Source of the DNA: Armatimonadota bacterium
Lineage (GTDB): Bacteria; Armatimonadota; HRBIN16
Reading direction: 5' to 3'
Length of the DNA stretch: 64,000 bases
Assembly (NCBI GenBank): GCA_026003175.1
Contig: BPGT01000001.1
Location: 1-64,000, forward strand
The notes beneath the pieces are model-generated. The model worked only from the letters and a program-made list of their open reading frames with translations. It was not told the origin of the DNA and made no database searches. Made by a program: the position numbers and the translations under genes. Within the stretch, counting starts at the first letter, position 1. The number at the start of each line of letters is the position of its first letter. This document shows, piece by piece, positions 42,521 to 50,723 of the stretch.

Positions 42521-44098
42521 ATGAGAGTGCTGCTGGTAGACGATAATCCTAATGACCGAGAGCTTATCAAACGGCAGCTGCGTAAGGCGATAGAAGGCGT
42601 AGAGTTTGTAGAATCGGCGCGCCGTGACGATTTCAAAGCAGCATTGCAACGCGGTGATTTCGACATCGTACTGACTGACTATCTGCTACACTGGTCGGAT
42701 GGATTGGCAGTGTTGCAGGCGATAAAATTGCAGTATCCCCATATCCCCGTGATTATGATCACCGATTCGGGCAGCGAAGAGATAGCCGTACGTGGGATGC
42801 GCGAAGGTCTGAGCGATTATATCCTTAAGGGGCATCTGGCGCGTCTGCCCAGTGCGATAAAGGAGGCTATCGAGCGCGAGAGGCTCAATGAGGAGTACGC
42901 GCGTGCTGTGGATGAGCTGCGACAATCTCACGCAGCCCTGCAGGAGGCGATGAGACAGCTTCAGGAAACGCAACAGCAGGTGATTCAGCAGCAACGCCTG
43001 CGCGCACTGGGCGAAATGGCAAGCGGCATCGCACACGACTTTAATAACGCGCTGACGCCTATTCTCGGCTTGACCGAACTGCTTTTGGACGACTCCAAAG
43101 TGACCGCCGACCCTCAGGTGAAGCGTTACCTGGAGATGATTCGCACCGCCGCGCAGGATGCTGCGCAGACCGTTAGCCGATTGCGCGAGTTCTACCGTCC
43201 GCGCGGGCGTGCAGAACTGCGCCAGCCGCTGGATGTGAACGCCATTGTGGAAGAGGCAGTGCAGCTCGCTGCGCCGCGCTGGCGGGAGCAGGCAGAGGCG
43301 AAAGGCGTCTTTATTCGGGTACATACCGACCTGCAGCCGGTGCCGCTTGTATCCGCCAACGGCAGCGAACTGCGCGAGGTGTTACAGAACCTCATTTTCA
43401 ATGCGGTAGACGCCCTGCCGCGCGGAGGCGACATCACCGTGCGCACTTTCGCAGTGGACGATTCCAACCCGGGCTGGGTGGTGATAGAAGTGCAGGATAA
43501 CGGCGTGGGCATGGATGAAGAGACACGCGCCCGATGCTTCGAGCCGTTCTTCAGCACCAAAGGTGAGCAGGGCTCCGGGTTGGGGCTGGCGGTAGTGTAC
43601 GGTATCGTGCAACGGCATGACGGCAAGATAGAGATAGACAGCAAGGTAGGCGAAGGGACAACGGTGCGCGTGTTCCTGCCTGTTGCAGCACAGGAAAACA
43701 ATGTTGCTGCTGAGGGATGGGAACCCATTCCCCTGCGCCAGCTGCGGATTCTGCTGGTAGAGGATAAACCGCTAGTGCGCGAGGTGCTTCGGGAACACCT
43801 GCTGCGACAGGGGCACACGGTGGAGACAGCCTCGGACGGGCAGCAGGGGCTGGAGAAGTTTCTGGCATCGCGCTACGACCTCGTGATTACCGACCTGGCA
43901 ATGCCTGCGATGAGCGGCGAGCAGCTCGCTATAGAAATCAAGAAAATCGCCCCCAATAAACCCATTATCCTGCTGACCGGTTTCGGCGACCCGCGTCTGG
44001 CGCAAAACGCCTACTCGGAGCTGGTAGACCACGTGCTGATTAAACCGGTAACGTTGTTTGCTCTGCGCCAGGCGATTGCAAAGGTGATGGCAGAATAG
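42521..44098 (+). CDS. Hybrid kinase: receiver, HisKA/HATPase, receiver
   Basis: A 525-residue protein with no membrane segment. The first receiver (MRVLLVDDNPNDRELIKRQL) has Asp53 in VLTDY. A coiled coil (residues 115 to 160) leads to the HisKA box GEMASGIAHDFNNALTP, His172, then ATPase motifs NLIFNAVDALP, VQDNGVGMDEETRARC and GSGLGLAVVYGIV. The final receiver is intact (LLVEDKPLVREVL, VITDLAMPAMSGEQ). The ATG at 42521 lies 5 nt after the previous stop. The three genes form a signalling unit with no output domain in the window. Confidence 0.9.
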   Translation: MRVLLVDDNPNDRELIKRQLRKAIEGVEFVESARRDDFKAALQRGDFDIVLTDYLLHWSDGLAVLQAIKLQYPHIPVIMITDSGSEEIAVRGMREGLSDYILKGHLARLPSAIKEAIERERLNEEYARAVDELRQSHAALQEAMRQLQETQQQVIQQQRLRALGEMASGIAHDFNNALTPILGLTELLLDDSKVTADPQVKRYLEMIRTAAQDAAQTVSRLREFYRPRGRAELRQPLDVNAIVEEAVQLAAPRWREQAEAKGVFIRVHTDLQPVPLVSANGSELREVLQNLIFNAVDALPRGGDITVRTFAVDDSNPGWVVIEVQDNGVGMDEETRARCFEPFFSTKGEQGSGLGLAVVYGIVQRHDGKIEIDSKVGEGTTVRVFLPVAAQENNVAAEGWEPIPLRQLRILLVEDKPLVREVLREHLLRQGHTVETASDGQQGLEKFLASRYDLVITDLAMPAMSGEQLAIEIKKIAPNKPIILLTGFGDPRLAQNAYSELVDHVLIKPVTLFALRQAIAKVMAE

Positions 44099-44135
44099 GG
44101 TATCATACCGCCGATAAAGGTAAGAGGAGGAGCGT

Positions 44136-44645
44136 ATGTCACAACCACTGGTAGGAATCATTATGGGTAGTGACTCCGACCTGCCGACCATGCGTCAGGC
44201 AGCAGAGGTGTTGGAGGAGTTTGGCGTGCCGTATGAGATCAGGGTGCTTTCGGTGCATCGTACCACGATGGACGTGATAGAGTACGCCAGAACAGCGCGC
44301 CCGCGAGGACTGCGTGTGATTATTGCAGGAGCGGGCGGTTCGGCACATCTGCCCGGCATTACCGCCAGCATCACCACCCTGCCCGTCATTGGTGTACCCG
44401 TGGAGAGCAAGTTGCAGGGGTGGGACTCTCTGCTCTCCATCGTACAGATGCCCGCAGGTGTGCCTGTGGCTACGGTGGCTATCGGCGGCGCGCGTAACGC
44501 AGGTATTCTGGCAGTGCAGATTCTGGCAACCGCCGACGAGCAGCTGCATCAGAAGATGGTACGTTTTAAAGAGCAGCTTGCCGAGCAGTCGCGTGCTAAG
44601 AATCAGAACCTGCCCCACTTGCTACAACAGAACGAGAAACGCTAA
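44136..44645 (+). CDS. purE: N5-carboxyaminoimidazole ribonucleotide mutase
   Basis: A 169-residue class I PurE that moves the carboxyl of N5-CAIR to give CAIR in purine synthesis. [20 protein letters not shown] is the nucleotide site, [15 protein letters not shown] holds the conserved His, and [17 protein letters not shown] is the core loop. The ribosome site AGGAGG is strong. Its stop overlaps that of purK, which is on the opposite strand. Confidence 0.96.
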   Translation: MSQPLVGIIMGSDSDLPTMRQAAEVLEEFGVPYEIRVLSVHRTTMDVIEYARTARPRGLRVIIAGAGGSAHLPGITASITTLPVIGVPVESKLQGWDSLLSIVQMPAGVPVATVAIGGARNAGILAVQILATADEQLHQKMVRFKEQLAEQSRAKNQNLPHLLQQNEKR

Positions 44646-45763
44646 AGACGGGCATCAGGGTACAGCTGCAAAACCTGTTCCAGCCATCTGTCACGCTGGG
44701 CAGCGTCGTCTGCACGCACAGTAATATGCCCGATTTTCCTGCCCGGGCGAGGCTGCTTGCCGTAGAGATGCAAGTGGGCGTGGGGGATAGCCAGTACCTC
44801 TGCCACAGGTGGTAAATCACCAATCAGGTTCACCATAGCACTGTGACCACGTGGAGCAGTGCTACCCAGAGCAAAACCGCAGATGGCGCGCAGGTGGTTT
44901 TCAAACTGGCTGGTCTCCGCACCTTCTATCGTCCAGTGGCCACTGTTGTGCACTCGTGGGGCAACCTCGTTGGCAATGAGAAGGTCCCCTACCTGAAACA
45001 GTTCGATAGCCACCACCCCTACGTAATCGAGTGTTTCCATCAGGCGTGTCACATACTCACGTGCAGCAGCCTCCAGCTGAAGTGAGGTATGGGGTGCAGG
45101 AGCCAGAGAGAGACGCAGAATGCCACCTCGATGATGGTTCTCCACCAGCGGGTAAACCTCCATCTGACCATCCAGAGCACGCACCCCCAGCACCGACACC
45201 TCTCGTTCGAAATCTATCAGCTCCTCTGCTATCAGCGGATGCGCTGCGAGGGTGGCTAATGCCTGCAGGTATTGTTGCTCATCGTGCACGATGACCTGGC
45301 CTTTGCCGTCGTATCCGAACCGCCTTGTTTTCACCACGCAAGGCAACCCCACCTTTTCCAGCGCAGCGTCTGGTTCATGGGGATGTATCGGCGCGAAGCG
45401 AGGCACAGGTACGCCAATATCCTGCAGAAACGACTTTTCTAACAGCCGGTCCTGAAACACCTCGAGGGCACGAGGGGTAGGATGCACCGGTATCCTTGCC
45501 GACAACCACTGCACAGCAGATAAAGGCACGTTCTCGAACTCGTAGGTGATACACTCTTTGTCTTGCGCAAAATCAGCCAGTGCATCCCACTCGTCATAAG
45601 CTGCGCTCGTCAAGGGCGCGACCTGTCCAGCACATGCGCTGGCTTCGTGGTCATACAGCGACGCCCGGATGCCGAGGGGATAACCAGCCAAAGCCAGCAT
45701 ACGTCCTAGCTGACCGCCCCCCAAAATGCCTACTCGCTTGGCACCATCCATCCCTTGAGCCAT
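44642..45763 (-). CDS. purK: N5-carboxyaminoimidazole ribonucleotide synthase
   Basis: A 373-residue ATP-grasp enzyme making N5-CAIR from AIR, bicarbonate and ATP, the step before Pur[21 protein letters not shown] is the N-terminal fold, YEFENVPL and FGYDGKGQ are the ATP-grasp motifs, and [20 protein letters not shown] the metal site. The start at 45763 is chosen because upstream sequence in this frame is not homologous; ATG at 45751 is an alternative. It is convergent with purE and divergent from selD. Confidence 0.95.
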   Translation of the reverse strand: MAQGMDGAKRVGILGGGQLGRMLALAGYPLGIRASLYDHEASACAGQVAPLTSAAYDEWDALADFAQDKECITYEFENVPLSAVQWLSARIPVHPTPRALEVFQDRLLEKSFLQDIGVPVPRFAPIHPHEPDAALEKVGLPCVVKTRRFGYDGKGQVIVHDEQQYLQALATLAAHPLIAEELIDFEREVSVLGVRALDGQMEVYPLVENHHRGGILRLSLAPAPHTSLQLEAAAREYVTRLMETLDYVGVVAIELFQVGDLLIANEVAPRVHNSGHWTIEGAETSQFENHLRAICGFALGSTAPRGHSAMVNLIGDLPPVAEVLAIPHAHLHLYGKQPRPGRKIGHITVRADDAAQRDRWLEQVLQLYPDARL

Positions 45764-45769
45764 GTCAGG

Positions 45770-45799
45770 TTGACTACCCTGCGCCAACACCAGTATAAT
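45770..45799 (+). promoter_or_regulatory. Sigma70-type promoter for selD
   Basis: TTGACT (45770-45775) and TATAAT (45794-45799) have an 18-bp spacer. They lie 53 bp before the selD start and just upstream of the purK start codon on the other strand, so the two genes share this control region. Confidence 0.72.
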
Positions 45800-45851
45800 G
45801 CTATCACACACCCTACATCCAGTGCAAGAGAGACAACCGGTAGACTGGAAC

Positions 45852-46898
45852 ATGCTGGATAAGCGATACCGACTAACTCAACAGGTGCGCTGCGCGGGTT
45901 GAGCGAGCAAACTGGGTCCTTCCCAGCTGGCGCAGGTGCTGCGCCAGTTCCCTCAGATCGCTCATCCTGACCTGCTGGTGGGCATAGATACCCGTGACGA
46001 TGCAGGGGTATTTCGTGTCCGCGAGGACATGGCGCTCGTGCAAACGGTGGATTTCTTCACCCCGATAGTGGACGACCCTTACTGGTATGGCGCGATTGCG
46101 GCGGCGAATTCCTTCAGCGACGTGTACGCGATGGGAGGTACGCCGCTCACCGCGCTCAATCTGGTATGCTTCCCTATCGATAACGCCCCTGCTGCGATGC
46201 TGGCAGACATCCTACGCGGTGGCTACGACAAGGCTCAGGAGGCAGGTGTCGTCATCGTCGGCGGGCATAGCGTAGATGACCCCGAGCCCAAGTACGGTAT
46301 GGCGGTGACGGGAATAGTACACCCCCAGAAAGTGGTGACCAATGCAGGGGCGAAGCCGGGCGACCTGCTGGTACTGACCAAACCGCTGGGAACAGGTATC
46401 ATCACTACCGCCGCGAAGTTCGACGAGTGCCCGCCCGATGTGCTGGAAGAGGCGATACAGGTAATGGCAACACTCAACCGGGGCGCATCAGAGGCGATGC
46501 AAGAGGTAGGCGTGCACGCTGCCACCGACATCACCGGCTTTGGACTTATCGGACATCTGCACCAGATGGCACAGGCAAGTGGTGTAGCGTTTCGTCTCTT
46601 CTCACAACGGGTTCCTCTGTTGCCGGAGGTAGAACGTTTAGCCACACAGGGCAACACCACACGTGGCGGCAGTCTGAACCGCGAATACGTGGGCGACCTG
46701 CTGCAGTTTGCGGAGGGTGTAGCGTTGGCGATGCAGCATGTGTTGCTGGACCCTCAGACTTCGGGCGGGCTGGTCGTTGCGGTTGCCCGCGAGCGAGTGG
46801 ATGCCCTGCTAGACGCGCTACGTATCCGTCAATCTCCTTGCGCAGCGGTGATTGGAGAGGTTTTGAAAGGCACACCGGGGCGGATTGTGGTGGAGTAG
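45852..46898 (+). CDS. selD: Selenide, water dikinase with selenocysteine (TGA at 45900-45902)
   Basis: The frame from ATG 45852 reads MLDKRYRLTQQVRCAG, then TGA, then ASKLGPSQLAQVLRQFP. In SelD the catalytic Cys or Sec precedes a conserved Lys, and here TGA falls at that position with Lys three residues later. The rest is typical: GIDTRDDAGVFRV, GGTPLTALNLVCFP, GGHSVDDPEPKYGMAVTG and the C-terminal DPQTSGGL. Read through, it is 348 residues, the family's usual length; a start after the TGA would lose the active site. The enzyme makes selenophosphate from selenide and ATP. It implies a Sec system elsewhere in the genome. Confidence 0.92.
45903..45947 (+). promoter_or_regulatory. SECIS-like hairpin downstream of the selD UGA
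   Basis: CTGGCGCA (45927-45934) pairs perfectly with TGCGCCAG (45940-45947) around a GGTGC loop. The loop begins about 33 nt after the UGA, within the range of bacterial SECIS elements, and contains the GU often seen at the apex. A smaller hairpin (CTGGG/CCCAG) lies between them. Confidence 0.65.
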
Positions 46899-47006
46899 TC
46901 TATCCGATTGCCGATTCCCCGCGGGCTGCTCGATCGCGGGATCTCGAACAACCTCGTGTTCTGCTTGTGGTAGCGCAACTTGGCGTGCTTCTTTCCGAAA
47001 GCCTCC

Positions 47007-48095
47007 CTACACCAACCCCGACCCGTCTATGGGCGTAGTATCCAGCAACACGAGCACACCGCTGGAGAGAGCAGTGGCACGAGCGTTACCGGTGATACCC
47101 TTCCCCGCCACGACGGGAACGGTGTTCAGCCCCCACTGGCGAAGTAGTTCTGACCGTTGCATGGCGCGGGATACATCCTGTTCATCCACTGTCCACGAGA
47201 TTTCCCATACCAGCAGGCGCTCCTCGTCCGAAGAGCGATGTATCCCCTTCACCAGCAGGTCTATTTGGGATATCTGTTCCCACTCCTCACGAGTCGGGGC
47301 GCGCTGCTCGTACAGGGTATCGATGAGTCGCCCTTTATCCACCACACGCAGTTTGCGGAAGAACAACCCGAGCAAAGCGGTCGCGTTATTACGGTAGTAC
47401 TGCTCCAGCGAAAGCCCTTTCAATTCGCCAACGTCCCGCTCGAGGCGTTCGAAGCGTGCTGCCATCTGCTCAGCAATCTGGTCCACCCGCGCGGTGAGTT
47501 GCTCCAGTCGCACGGTCAGGTCGTCTACTCGCGCGGTGAGTTGCTCCAGTCGCACGGTCAGGTCGTCTACTCGCGCGGTGAGTTGCTCCAGTCGCACGGT
47601 CAGGTCGTCTACCCGCGCAGTGAGTTGCTCCAGTCGCACGGTCAGGTCGTCTACTCGCGCGGTGAGTTGCTCCAGTCGCACGGTCAGGTCGTCTACCCGC
47701 GCAGTGAGTTGCTCCAGTCGCACGGTCAGGTCGTCTACCCGCGCAGTGAGGCCGTCTACACGGCCGGTCAGTTCTTGTACACAACGTGCCAGGTCATCTA
47801 CCCGTGCGGTGAGTTGAATGAGCTTTTCCGCCAGATCGTTATGATGCGCTGCCTGCTGCCGCTGTTGTTCCTCTACCTGCCGAAAGCGTTGTTCGGTCTG
47901 CTCCATAAACCGATGCAGCGTCTGCTGGGTTGCTTCCTGAGCAGCCGCCAGGCGCGCGAGAGCCTCCTCCAACCGGTCCGCCCGCGAGGGCAGCTGCCGG
48001 TACTGGTCGGTCAGCAGGGCATTGAGCAGCGGTTCACGCCACTCGGGATGCTCCTGCAGCGCACGGATGATGTCTTCTACAGTCTCTAAAGCCAT
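47007..48095 (-). CDS. Coiled-coil repeat protein with nuclease-like C-terminus (DUF3782-like), paralogue 1
   Basis: A 362-residue protein. The N-terminal 49 residues (MALETVEDIIRALQEHPEWR and on) equal those of the next gene upstream. The centre is a coiled coil with six copies of LTARVDDLTVRLEQ (14 residues, 42 nt). The C-terminal 130 residues (LEQYYRNNATALLGLFFRKL, then IDLLVKGIHRSSDEERLLVW and EISWTV) show the D ... ExS layout of PD-(D/E)XK-like domains. Such DUF3782-like proteins are frequent in thermophiles and cyanobacteria; function unknown. Tandem with its paralogue, 8 bp apart. Confidence 0.75.
   Translation of the reverse strand: MALETVEDIIRALQEHPEWREPLLNALLTDQYRQLPSRADRLEEALARLAAAQEATQQTLHRFMEQTEQRFRQVEEQQRQQAAHHNDLAEKLIQLTARVDDLARCVQELTGRVDGLTARVDDLTVRLEQLTARVDDLTVRLEQLTARVDDLTVRLEQLTARVDDLTVRLEQLTARVDDLTVRLEQLTARVDDLTVRLEQLTARVDQIAEQMAARFERLERDVGELKGLSLEQYYRNNATALLGLFFRKLRVVDKGRLIDTLYEQRAPTREEWEQISQIDLLVKGIHRSSDEERLLVWEISWTVDEQDVSRAMQRSELLRQWGLNTVPVVAGKGITGNARATALSSGVLVLLDTTPIDGSGLV
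47488..47752 (-). repeat. 42-bp tandem repeat, six units, coding
   Basis: Six near-identical 42-nt units encode LTARVDDLTVRLEQ in paralogue 1. The units differ only at a few third positions (TCGCGCGG versus CCGCGCAG), which points to recent amplification by slippage or unequal exchange. Confidence 0.9.
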
Positions 48096-48103
48096 CGGAT
48101 GTG

Positions 48104-49339
48104 TTACCCCGAAGATAGTTCCTTACCGTTCAGCACGGCAGTATCCAGTACCAGGAAAACCTTGTTTTGTGTAGCGATTTGGCGTGCTTTGGTCGTAATG
48201 TCTTTCCCTGCCACCACCGCCTCAGTGTTCGGCTCCCACCGGCGCAGGATTTGGGCACGTTGCAAGGCGCGCTCTACATCGGTAGAGTCTATCACCCACG
48301 AAATCTCCCAGCAAAGCAGATAGTCAGCCCCAGATTGCCAGTCCTTTCCCGTCAGCAGCAGGTCTGCAGATACCAGCTGCTGCCACTCCTCGTCGGTGAG
48401 TGGAGCTCGCTCCTGCATCCGCTGCAGGTATTCCCCTTTGTCTATAACCTTTAATCCTCTGAAATACCTGCCGAGTATCGCGGGAGCGTTATTCCGGTAG
48501 TACTGTTCCAGAGTGTATCCTTTTACTTCGCCCAGGTCCTTTTCCACCTTGTCCAGGCGTCGTGACATGCTGCGCATCTCGCTCATGACTTCCTGGAAGC
48601 GTCGTTCGGTGCGGTCCTCCAGCTCCTGATGCACCCGACGCAACTCCTGTGTCTCGGCTCGGATTTCCTGGATTTGCTGTTCCGCTCGTTGGCGATACTC
48701 CTCGGTGGAAGCCCGTATCTCTTGGATTTGCTGTTCCGCTCGTTGGCGATACTCCTCGGTGGAAGCCCGTATTTCCTGGATTTGCTGTTCCGCTCGTTGG
48801 CGATACTCCTCGGTGGAAGCCCGTATCTCCTGGATTTGCTGGTCCGCTTTCTCGCGATACTCCTGGATTTGCCTTTCAGTCCTCTCACGATACTCCCGCG
48901 TCTCAGCCCGGATCTCCTGGATTTGTTGTTCAGCCCGTTGGCGATACTCCTCGGTGGAAGCCCGTATCTCTTGGATTTGCCGGTCCGCTTTCTCGCGATA
49001 CTCCTGTATCTGTCTGTCAGTTCTCTCTCGGTACTCCTGGATTTGCTTTTCCGTTCTCTCGCGATACTCCTGGATTTGCCTGTCGGTCTCCCTGCGATGT
49101 TCCTCCAGCGCAGCGCGCAGCTCATCGGAACGTCGCTCCGCCTGTTCAGCCAGCTCGCGCAGCCTGCGGTCAGTGAGCGCAGACTCCTCTGCCAGGCGCG
49201 CGAGAGCCTCCTCCAACCGGTCCGCCCGCGAGGGCAGCTGCCGGTACTGGTCGGTCAGCAGGGCGTTGAGCAGCGGTTCACGCCACTCGGGATGCTCCTG
49301 CAGCGCACGGATGATGTCTTCTACAGTCTCTAAAGCCAT
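48104..49339 (-). CDS. Coiled-coil repeat protein with nuclease-like C-terminus (DUF3782-like), paralogue 2
   Basis: A 411-residue protein with the same first 49 residues as paralogue 1, then a different central coiled coil with copies of EIRASTEEYRQRAEQQIQ (18 residues, 54 nt) mixed with EYREKADRQIQ-type units. The C-terminal part is homologous (LEQYYRNNAPAILGRYFRGL, LLCWEISWVIDSTDVERALQ), with the putative D ... ExS active site. Identical N-terminal coding sequence in the two genes suggests gene conversion or recent duplication. Function unknown. Confidence 0.75.
   Translation of the reverse strand: MALETVEDIIRALQEHPEWREPLLNALLTDQYRQLPSRADRLEEALARLAEESALTDRRLRELAEQAERRSDELRAALEEHRRETDRQIQEYRERTEKQIQEYRERTDRQIQEYREKADRQIQEIRASTEEYRQRAEQQIQEIRAETREYRERTERQIQEYREKADQQIQEIRASTEEYRQRAEQQIQEIRASTEEYRQRAEQQIQEIRASTEEYRQRAEQQIQEIRAETQELRRVHQELEDRTERRFQEVMSEMRSMSRRLDKVEKDLGEVKGYTLEQYYRNNAPAILGRYFRGLKVIDKGEYLQRMQERAPLTDEEWQQLVSADLLLTGKDWQSGADYLLCWEISWVIDSTDVERALQRAQILRRWEPNTEAVVAGKDITTKARQIATQNKVFLVLDTAVLNGKELSSG
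48655..49085 (-). repeat. 54-bp and related coiled-coil repeats, coding
   Basis: At least four near-identical 54-nt units encode EIRASTEEYRQRAEQQIQ, followed by shorter related units. The unit has no clear nucleotide similarity to the 42-nt repeat of the sister gene. Confidence 0.85.
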
Positions 49340-49380
49340 CGGATGTCACCGAGCATATTATACCAGATGGTGGGGAGACG

Positions 49381-50073
49381 CTATTGTGACGGAGAGAGCG
49401 ATTCGGTAGTGGGACGAAAGGCGCGGTAGCCCCGGCTCTCCATCATCTCGCCAATACGACGCATTAGTTCGCGGCTAAACGCCTCACGCGCCTGGCGGTC
49501 GCTTTCGTATTGTTGTGCAAACTGCTGGTAATACATCGGCTCGCCGAAAACCACCTGCAAACGGTGCCAGCGGGGAAGTTGGGGGTCGGCGGGCAGGATT
49601 TCGCGCGTGCCTATCACGGCGGTCGGTACGACAGGTGCGCCGCTCAGCTTCGCCAGCAACGCCACACCCGTTTGCGGTTCCAGCAAGTAGCCATCACCAC
49701 TGCGCGTGCCCTCTGGGAACATGATGAGCAGCTCCCCCATCCTGAGCACTTCCAGCGCGGTGCGCAACGCCTGTCGGTCGGCAGTGTTCTGGTGGACGGG
49801 GAAACAACCGGCGCGGCGGATGTACCAGCGAAGAACCGGTATCTGGAACAGGGGCGCTTTACCCATGAAACAGCATCGGCGAGGCCAGGCAGCGTAGGCG
49901 ACAACGGGCGGGTCCAGATAGCTGGTGTGATTTGGGGCGAGGATGGCTGCGCCTTGCGGGATGTTTTCCCGCCCTTCTACCTTCATCCGAAACAGGATGC
50001 TGAAGATGGGAAACAGCACCCACTTGGAAATTACGTAGAGGGCGGGGCTTCGCTCGTGAACCGGGCACGACAT
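49381..50073 (-). CDS. plsC: 1-acyl-sn-glycerol-3-phosphate acyltransferase
   Basis: A 230-residue PlsC-family enzyme that acylates lysophosphatidate in phospholipid synthesis. LAPNHTSYLDPPVV is the NHX4D box and LIMFPEGTRSGDG the glycerophosphate-binding box; VVPTAVIGTREILP is the third motif. It starts within the 3' end of cmk (43-nt overlap), so it is the last gene of the aro-cmk-plsC operon. The coupling with cmk is known from other phyla. Confidence 0.92.
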   Translation of the reverse strand: MSCPVHERSPALYVISKWVLFPIFSILFRMKVEGRENIPQGAAILAPNHTSYLDPPVVAYAAWPRRCCFMGKAPLFQIPVLRWYIRRAGCFPVHQNTADRQALRTALEVLRMGELLIMFPEGTRSGDGYLLEPQTGVALLAKLSGAPVVPTAVIGTREILPADPQLPRWHRLQVVFGEPMYYQQFAQQYESDRQAREAFSRELMRRIGEMMESRGYRAFRPTTESLSPSQ

Positions 50074-50723
50074 AATCTCAGCACCTCCTCCACCACCTCG
50101 TCGAGGCTCATAGTATCGGTGTCGATGATCACTGCATCTGGCGCGGGGCGCAGGGGGGCTATGTGGCGGGTGCTATCGCGCTGGTCCCGCGCTTCCATAT
50201 CCAGCTTCACCTGCTCGAAAGAGATATTGATGCCTCGCTCCAGCAGCTCCTTGTGGCGACGGCGGGCACGCTCGTCCAGCGAGGCGGTCAGGAATATCTT
50301 CACTTCCGCGTTGGGGAAGACCACCGTACCTGTGTCGCGCCCTTCCGCAACGGTTCCGCCTTGTTTGCCAAACTCGCGTTGCCAGTCCAGCAGTATCTCG
50401 CGCACCTCAGGGATGGCGGAAATCGGCGAGGCAAGATTGCCCACCTCAGGCGTGCGGATAGCATCAGTCACATCTTGCCCATCCACCAGCACACGCTGTG
50501 TGCCATCCTGTTGCTGCAGGTCTACCCGTGTCTCCCGTGTCATCTCTATGATATATCGGGTGTCCTGTGGACGCAAGCCCCTCTGCAACGCTTTCCACGC
50601 CAGCGCACGGTATAGCGCCCCGGTATCCAGATATCGATAACCGAGCGCCTCAGCCACGCGCTTTGCCACACTGCTCTTACCTGCACCGGCGGGACCGTCA
50701 ATAGTGATGACCATCTGCTTCAT
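50031..50723 (-). CDS. cmk: Cytidylate kinase
   Basis: A 230-residue CMP/dCMP kinase. QMVITIDGPAGAGKSSVAKR is the P-loop, YLDTGALYRALAWKAL and TVAEGRDTGTVVFPNAEVKI the substrate motifs, and DERARRRHKELLERG the lid. The ATG at 50723 overlaps the aroA stop by 4 nt; an earlier in-frame start at 50786 would run through the aroA end and is rejected. Confidence 0.96.
   Translation of the reverse strand: MKQMVITIDGPAGAGKSSVAKRVAEALGYRYLDTGALYRALAWKALQRGLRPQDTRYIIEMTRETRVDLQQQDGTQRVLVDGQDVTDAIRTPEVGNLASPISAIPEVREILLDWQREFGKQGGTVAEGRDTGTVVFPNAEVKIFLTASLDERARRRHKELLERGINISFEQVKLDMEARDQRDSTRHIAPLRPAPDAVIIDTDTMSLDEVVEEVLRLCRARFTSEAPPST

Noticed and set aside
45936-46898. selD starting after the TGA
   Set aside because: It would lack the active-site loop; the frame upstream of the TGA is clearly homologous to SelD and the TGA sits at the Sec position.
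47488-47752. Evenly spaced 42-bp repeats as a CRISPR array
   Set aside because: The units are directly adjacent without spacers and lie inside a coding frame.
47157-48089. Long plus-strand reading frame over the 42-bp repeats
   Set aside because: It is the antisense shadow of the coiled-coil gene; the repeats encode a regular coiled coil on the minus strand, and the plus-strand product is low-complexity with no ribosome site.
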